From contig CALKVK010000033.1 of NCBI GenBank assembly GCA_937996235.1, forward strand, positions 186,001 to 250,000: a stretch of DNA of 64,000 bases, read 5' to 3'. The position numbers were made by a program, and so were the translations under genes. The notes below the pieces were generated by a model. The model made no database searches, had not been told where the DNA came from, and was given only the letters and a program-made list of their open reading frames with translations. Positions 61,093 through 64,000 of the stretch are shown here, one piece after another. Numbering within the stretch: the stretch's first letter is position 1; the number at the start of each line of letters is the position of its first letter. The DNA comes from an uncultured bacterium. GTDB lineage: Bacteria; Planctomycetota; JAJSAM01; JAJVHW01.

Positions 61093-61433
61093 GGCGCAGG
61101 CGGGGGCCCGGGGCAGGAAATCCGCGAGTTCGGCGCGGCCGGCCGGACGTCCCCTGCGCGAGTTCGGCGGGATGCGCCCGCGTCCGACGTGATCCCTGGT
61201 GTCGAACCGAGCGCGCGGGTCCGCGGGAAGACGCGCGCGCCGAGAGCGTGCGAGAGAGCGTTCGACAGAGCGGACGACGTGGTCCGTCCGTCCGGGCCGA
61301 CCCCCGGTGGCGGGCCGCACGGGGCCGGGCCCGGCCTCCCGCGTCCTCGTTCCCACGAGGCGCGGCGCCGGCCCGGTCCCACGCCGCGCGCGCAGCGTCG
61401 CGTCGCCGCGCCGCCGCCGCGGTGCCGCGCGTG

Positions 61434-61439
61434 TACAGT
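61434..61439 (+). promoter_or_regulatory. -10 element TACAGT for a leaderless GT4 mRNA
   Basis: TACAGT ends seven bases before the GTG at 61447, which has no ribosome binding site. Confidence 0.45.
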
Positions 61440-61446
61440 GCCGCGC

Positions 61447-62643
61447 GTGCGCGTGCTGCTCGCGTCGGACTCGTTCGACCCCGCCGTCGGGGGCGTTCAG
61501 CGCGTGGTGCGCGACCTCGCCGACGGGCTCGTCGCGGCGGGCCACGCGGTGCACGTGCTCGCGCCGTGGGCACCCGGCCTCGCCGACGACGAGGAGCTCG
61601 GCGGCGTGCCCGTCGCCCGCGTGCGGCTCGGGAGGCCCGCGCTGCGCGCGCGCGCCCTGCTCGGCTTCGCGCGCCGCCTGCCCGGCGCGCGGCGGCGCGT
61701 CGCGGCGCTCCTCCTCGCGTTCCGCCCGGACGTCGTCCATCTGCACTTCCTGCAGTCGCCGCTCGCGCACCTGCTGCCGTCCGCGTGCGCCGCGCGCGGC
61801 GTGCCGCTCGTCGCGACGGCGCACGGACGGGACGTGGGCGACATGGTCGCGGACGACGCGCTCGGCCGCCGCGCGGTGCGCACCGTCCTCGCGACCGCTG
61901 CGGCCGTCACGGCCCCGAGCGCGGCGACGCTGGCACAGGCGCGTGCGTTGGCACAGGCACGCGCGCCGGCGCAGGCGGGCGAGCTGGCGGGCGCGGCCGC
62001 GGGAGAGGCCGGCGCGGCGGGCGCGGCGCTCTGGCGCCCCGTGCCGAATGCGCTGCCGGCCGATGCACGCGCGTGGCTCGGCGCGCCGCCCGCGCGGGGC
62101 GGGGCGGGCGTCGTCGCGGTGGGGGAGCTGCACCAAAAGAAGGGCTTCGACGTGCTGCTGCGCGCGCTCGCGGAGCTGCCCGGCGTGCCGCTCCGCATCG
62201 GCGGCGAGGGCGCGCAGCGCGGCGAGCTCGAGGCGCTTGCTGCGGAGCTCGGCATCGCGGCGCGCGTCACGTTCGGGGGCTTCGTGCCGCGCCGCGCGCT
62301 GCACGCGTTCCTCGCGGGCGCGGCCGTCCAGGCGGTGCCGTCGCGCCGCGAGCCGTTCGGACTCGTGCTGCTCGAGGGCATGGCGGCGGGGCTCCCGGTC
62401 GTCGCGTCGCGGACCGAGGGCATCCCCGAGGTCGTCGGCGATTCCGGCGCCGCGCTGCTCGTGCCGCCCGACGACCCGGCGGCTCTGGCCGCTGCGCTGC
62501 GCAGCGTGCTCGGCGACGCCGCGCTCGCGACGCGGCTCGCGGCCGCGGGACGCGCGCGCGCCGCGCTGCACACGAGCGAGCGCACGACGGCCGCGTACCT
62601 CGCCGTCTACGATGCCGCGATGTCGCAGGAGTCCCGCCCGTGA
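61447..62643 (+). CDS. GT4-family glycosyltransferase, 398 aa
   Basis: Retaining GT-B enzyme. The N-terminus VRVLLASDSFDPAVGGVQRVVRDLADGL and HLHFLQSPLAHLLPSA form the acceptor half. The donor half has VVAVGELHQKKGFDVLLRALAELP, VTFGGFVPRRALHAFLAGA and the motif PSRREPFGLVLLEGMAAGLPVVAS with the conserved E-x7-E. Residues 162-179 are an Ala/Gln-rich linker coded by three imperfect 18-bp repeats. The start is GTG with a -10 hexamer just before it. The CMP-nonulosonate synthetase gene overlaps its stop (GTGA). Confidence 0.87.
   Translation: MRVLLASDSFDPAVGGVQRVVRDLADGLVAAGHAVHVLAPWAPGLADDEELGGVPVARVRLGRPALRARALLGFARRLPGARRRVAALLLAFRPDVVHLHFLQSPLAHLLPSACAARGVPLVATAHGRDVGDMVADDALGRRAVRTVLATAAAVTAPSAATLAQARALAQARAPAQAGELAGAAAGEAGAAGAALWRPVPNALPADARAWLGAPPARGGAGVVAVGELHQKKGFDVLLRALAELPGVPLRIGGEGAQRGELEALAAELGIAARVTFGGFVPRRALHAFLAGAAVQAVPSRREPFGLVLLEGMAAGLPVVASRTEGIPEVVGDSGAALLVPPDDPAALAAALRSVLGDAALATRLAAAGRARAALHTSERTTAAYLAVYDAAMSQESRP
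61930..61983 (+). repeat. Three imperfect 18-bp tandem repeats inside the GT4 gene
   Basis: Units begin CTGGCACAGGCGCG, TTGGCACAGGCACG and CCGGCGCAGGCGGG and encode LAQARA, LAQARA, PAQAGE in an interdomain linker. In-frame expansion or contraction would leave the fold intact. Confidence 0.6.
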
Positions 62644-63353
62644 GCGCGCCGCGCGTGCTCGGCGTCGTCCCCGCGCGCGGCGGCTCGAAGGGCGTGCCGC
62701 GCAAGAACCTCGCGCCGGTCGGCGGCGTGCCGCTCGTCGTGCACGCGCTGCGCCACGGCGCGGCGGCGCGCACGCTCGCGCGCACCGTCGTCTCGACCGA
62801 CGACGCCGAGATCGCCGCGGTCGCGCGCGCCGCCGGCGGCGACGTGCCGTTCCTGCGCCCCGCGGAGCTCGCGCGCGACGACACGCCCACGCTGCCCGTG
62901 CTGCTGCACGCGCTCGCCGCGCTCGAGGCGGCGGGCGACGCTCGCTACGAGTACGTGTGCATCCTGCAGCCCACGAACCCGCTGCGCCGGCCGGAGGACG
63001 TCGACGCGTGCGTCGAGCTCGCGCTCGCGACCGGCGCCGACTCCGTCGTGACGGTGTGCCCGGCACCGCACCCCGCGAAGCTGAAGCGCATCGTCGACGG
63101 GCGCCTGGTGCCGTACGTCGTCGAGGAGACGGAGGGCGCGCGGCGTCAGGACCTCGGCGCGCCCGCATGGCGCCGCAACGGCGCGGTGTACGTCATCCGC
63201 CGCAAGGTGCTCGCGTCCGGCCGCCTCTACGGCGACGACTGCCGCGCGGTCGAGATGCCCGCGGAGCGCTCGGTCGACGTGGACGGACCGGGGGATCTGC
63301 GGATCGTGGAAGCCCTCTGGGAGACTCTCCGCGGCCCGGACGCCGCGCCCTGA
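62640..63353 (+). CDS. legF: CMP-nonulosonate cytidylyltransferase (LegF/NeuA type), 237 aa
   Basis: Activates a nonulosonic acid with CTP. The N-terminal motif GVVPARGGSKGVPRKNLAPVGG (about 7-28) is the signature of acylneuraminate cytidylyltransferases. VVSTDDAEIAAVARAAG, FLRPAELARDDTPT, VCILQPTNPLRRPEDVDAC and RRNGAVYVIRRKVL follow in order. Length matches LegF/PtmB-type enzymes without the extra phosphatase domain. The GTG start overlaps the GT4 stop. It supplies the last step to the legB-ptmE operon on the other strand. Confidence 0.93.
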   Translation: MSAPRVLGVVPARGGSKGVPRKNLAPVGGVPLVVHALRHGAAARTLARTVVSTDDAEIAAVARAAGGDVPFLRPAELARDDTPTLPVLLHALAALEAAGDARYEYVCILQPTNPLRRPEDVDACVELALATGADSVVTVCPAPHPAKLKRIVDGRLVPYVVEETEGARRQDLGAPAWRRNGAVYVIRRKVLASGRLYGDDCRAVEMPAERSVDVDGPGDLRIVEALWETLRGPDAAP

Positions 63354-63390
63354 ACGCGTCGCGCGCCGGACCCTGACGGAGGGGTGAGCG

Positions 63391-64000
63391 ATGGCGGAGC
63401 GGCGCGAACGGACGCAGATCATCGCCGAGGTCGGCGCCAACCACGGCGGCGACCTCGGACTCGCGGAGGAGATGATCGCGGTCGCGGCGGCGGCGGGCGT
63501 CGACTACGTGAAGTTCCAGTCGTGGCAGGCGAAGAACGTCATCCGCACGTTCCCCGACTACGACGCCACGTTCGCGCGACACAGGAAGGCCGAGCTCTCG
63601 GACGCCGCGCACGAGCGGCTGATCGAGTGCTGCCGGCGCCACGGCGTGCGCTTCCTGACGACGTGCTTCGACGTCGGGCGCGTCGCGTTCCTCGCGTCGC
63701 TCGGACTCGACACGATCAAGGTCGCGAGCCCCGACTGCGGCTCGACGCGGCTGCTCGAGATGCTGCGCGAGCGCTTCCCGCGCATGTTCGTCTCGACCGG
63801 CATGACGCCCGACGAGGACGTCGTCCGCGCCGCCGAGACGCTGCGCGGCCACGACGTCACGTTCCTGCACTGCGTGAGCCTCTACCCGACGCCGTCGCAC
63901 CTCGTGAACATGGCGCGCATGGACTGGCTGCGGACGCTCGCGCCGCGCGTCGGGTTCAGCGACCACACGATGGGCACCGCCGCCGCGCGCCTCGCGATCG
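63391..64000 (+). CDS. Second NeuB-like synthase, N-terminal fragment (runs off right edge)
   Basis: 203 codons are visible. IIAEVGANHGGDLGLAEEMIAVAAAAG, VDYVKFQSWQAKNV, GVRFLTTCFDVGRVAFLASLG, MFVSTGMTPDEDVV, LHCVSLYPTPSHLVNM and VGFSDHTMGT follow the NeuB barrel order. The usual VPSGE-TN/ASFE-x2-D active-site strand is IKVASPDCGSTRLLEML, so a different substrate is likely. GGAGGGG lies 8 bases before the ATG. It follows the cytidylyltransferase by 37 bases. It is not a duplicate of the 55705-56784 gene; identity between them is low outside the motifs. Confidence 0.88.
   Translation, partial: MAERRERTQIIAEVGANHGGDLGLAEEMIAVAAAAGVDYVKFQSWQAKNVIRTFPDYDATFARHRKAELSDAAHERLIECCRRHGVRFLTTCFDVGRVAFLASLGLDTIKVASPDCGSTRLLEMLRERFPRMFVSTGMTPDEDVVRAAETLRGHDVTFLHCVSLYPTPSHLVNMARMDWLRTLAPRVGFSDHTMGTAAARLAI

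Larger units (their letters stand above)
61036..61446. other. 411-base intergenic region between tRNA-Arg and GT4 gene
   Basis: Holds the putative tRNA -10 (61087-61092) and the GT4 -10 (61434-61439). Two identical 12-mers GCGAGTTCGGCG occur at 61124-61135 and 61158-61169, 34 bases apart. The remainder is GC-rich with no credible gene in either direction. Confidence 0.45.

Overview
The window is very GC-rich DNA (roughly three bases in four are G or C) and densely coded on both strands. It carries 57 protein-coding genes (two cut by the window edges), one tRNA gene and no recognisable insertion sequence, prophage or CRISPR array. The gene set suggests a free-living Gram-negative bacterium, most likely of the Planctomycetota: a YdjY-domain protein, a zinc-finger anti-sigma/short sigma pair, an Hanks-type kinase beside ClpC, a type I sulfatase, FG-GAP and PEP-CTERM surface proteins, and a sulfotransferase-rich surface-glycan region. 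The phylum assignment is inference from gene content; no 16S gene is present.

Positions 1 to 26 kb are mostly housekeeping and envelope genes. In order: a sulfatase start; a small conserved hypothetical; a HX3CX2C anti-sigma and its sigma factor; a secreted protein made of eight KSCG-type pentapeptides, next to a BFD-like ferredoxin and a YceI protein; a Ser/Thr kinase; clpC; a translationally coupled YdjY / membrane protein / inositol-phosphate synthase operon; purF; a degenerate GDPD-like protein with an alpha/beta hydrolase; queA; ligA with a lipoprotein; thiE; two exported proteins; and groES-groEL behind a cluster of palindromes.

Positions 26 to 64 kb form one large cell-surface glycan island, with only the ABC exporter, a TPR/PEP-CTERM pair and a tRNA-Arg inside it. 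It holds five sulfotransferases, several GT-B and GT2 glycosyltransferases, three to four GT39-like membrane proteins, and two sugar N-formyltransferases in two separate nucleotide-amino-sugar operons. One operon is wecE, GT2, formyltransferase, WbqC. The other is SpsF cytidylyltransferase, Gfo/Idh oxidoreductase, class III aminotransferase, sulfotransferase, formyltransferase. A seven-gene set covers every step expected for CMP-legionaminic acid (PtmE-, LegH/NeuD-, LegI-, LegG-, LegC-, LegB- and LegF-like). A second, divergent NeuB runs off the right edge. Together these genes should build, activate, decorate (formyl, sulfate) and export a nonulosonate-containing surface polysaccharide.

Genome-scale habits are visible. 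Fifteen gene pairs overlap by four bases (ATGA, GTGA, TTGA). Many monocistronic genes have a TANNNT or GACACT hexamer ending 6 to 7 bases before the start codon and no Shine-Dalgarno sequence, which predicts leaderless mRNAs. Several convergent pairs end in hairpins built from the two stop codons. A 119-bp and a 234-bp copy of one inverted-repeat-bounded element lie upstream of the YdjY gene and the ABC exporter.
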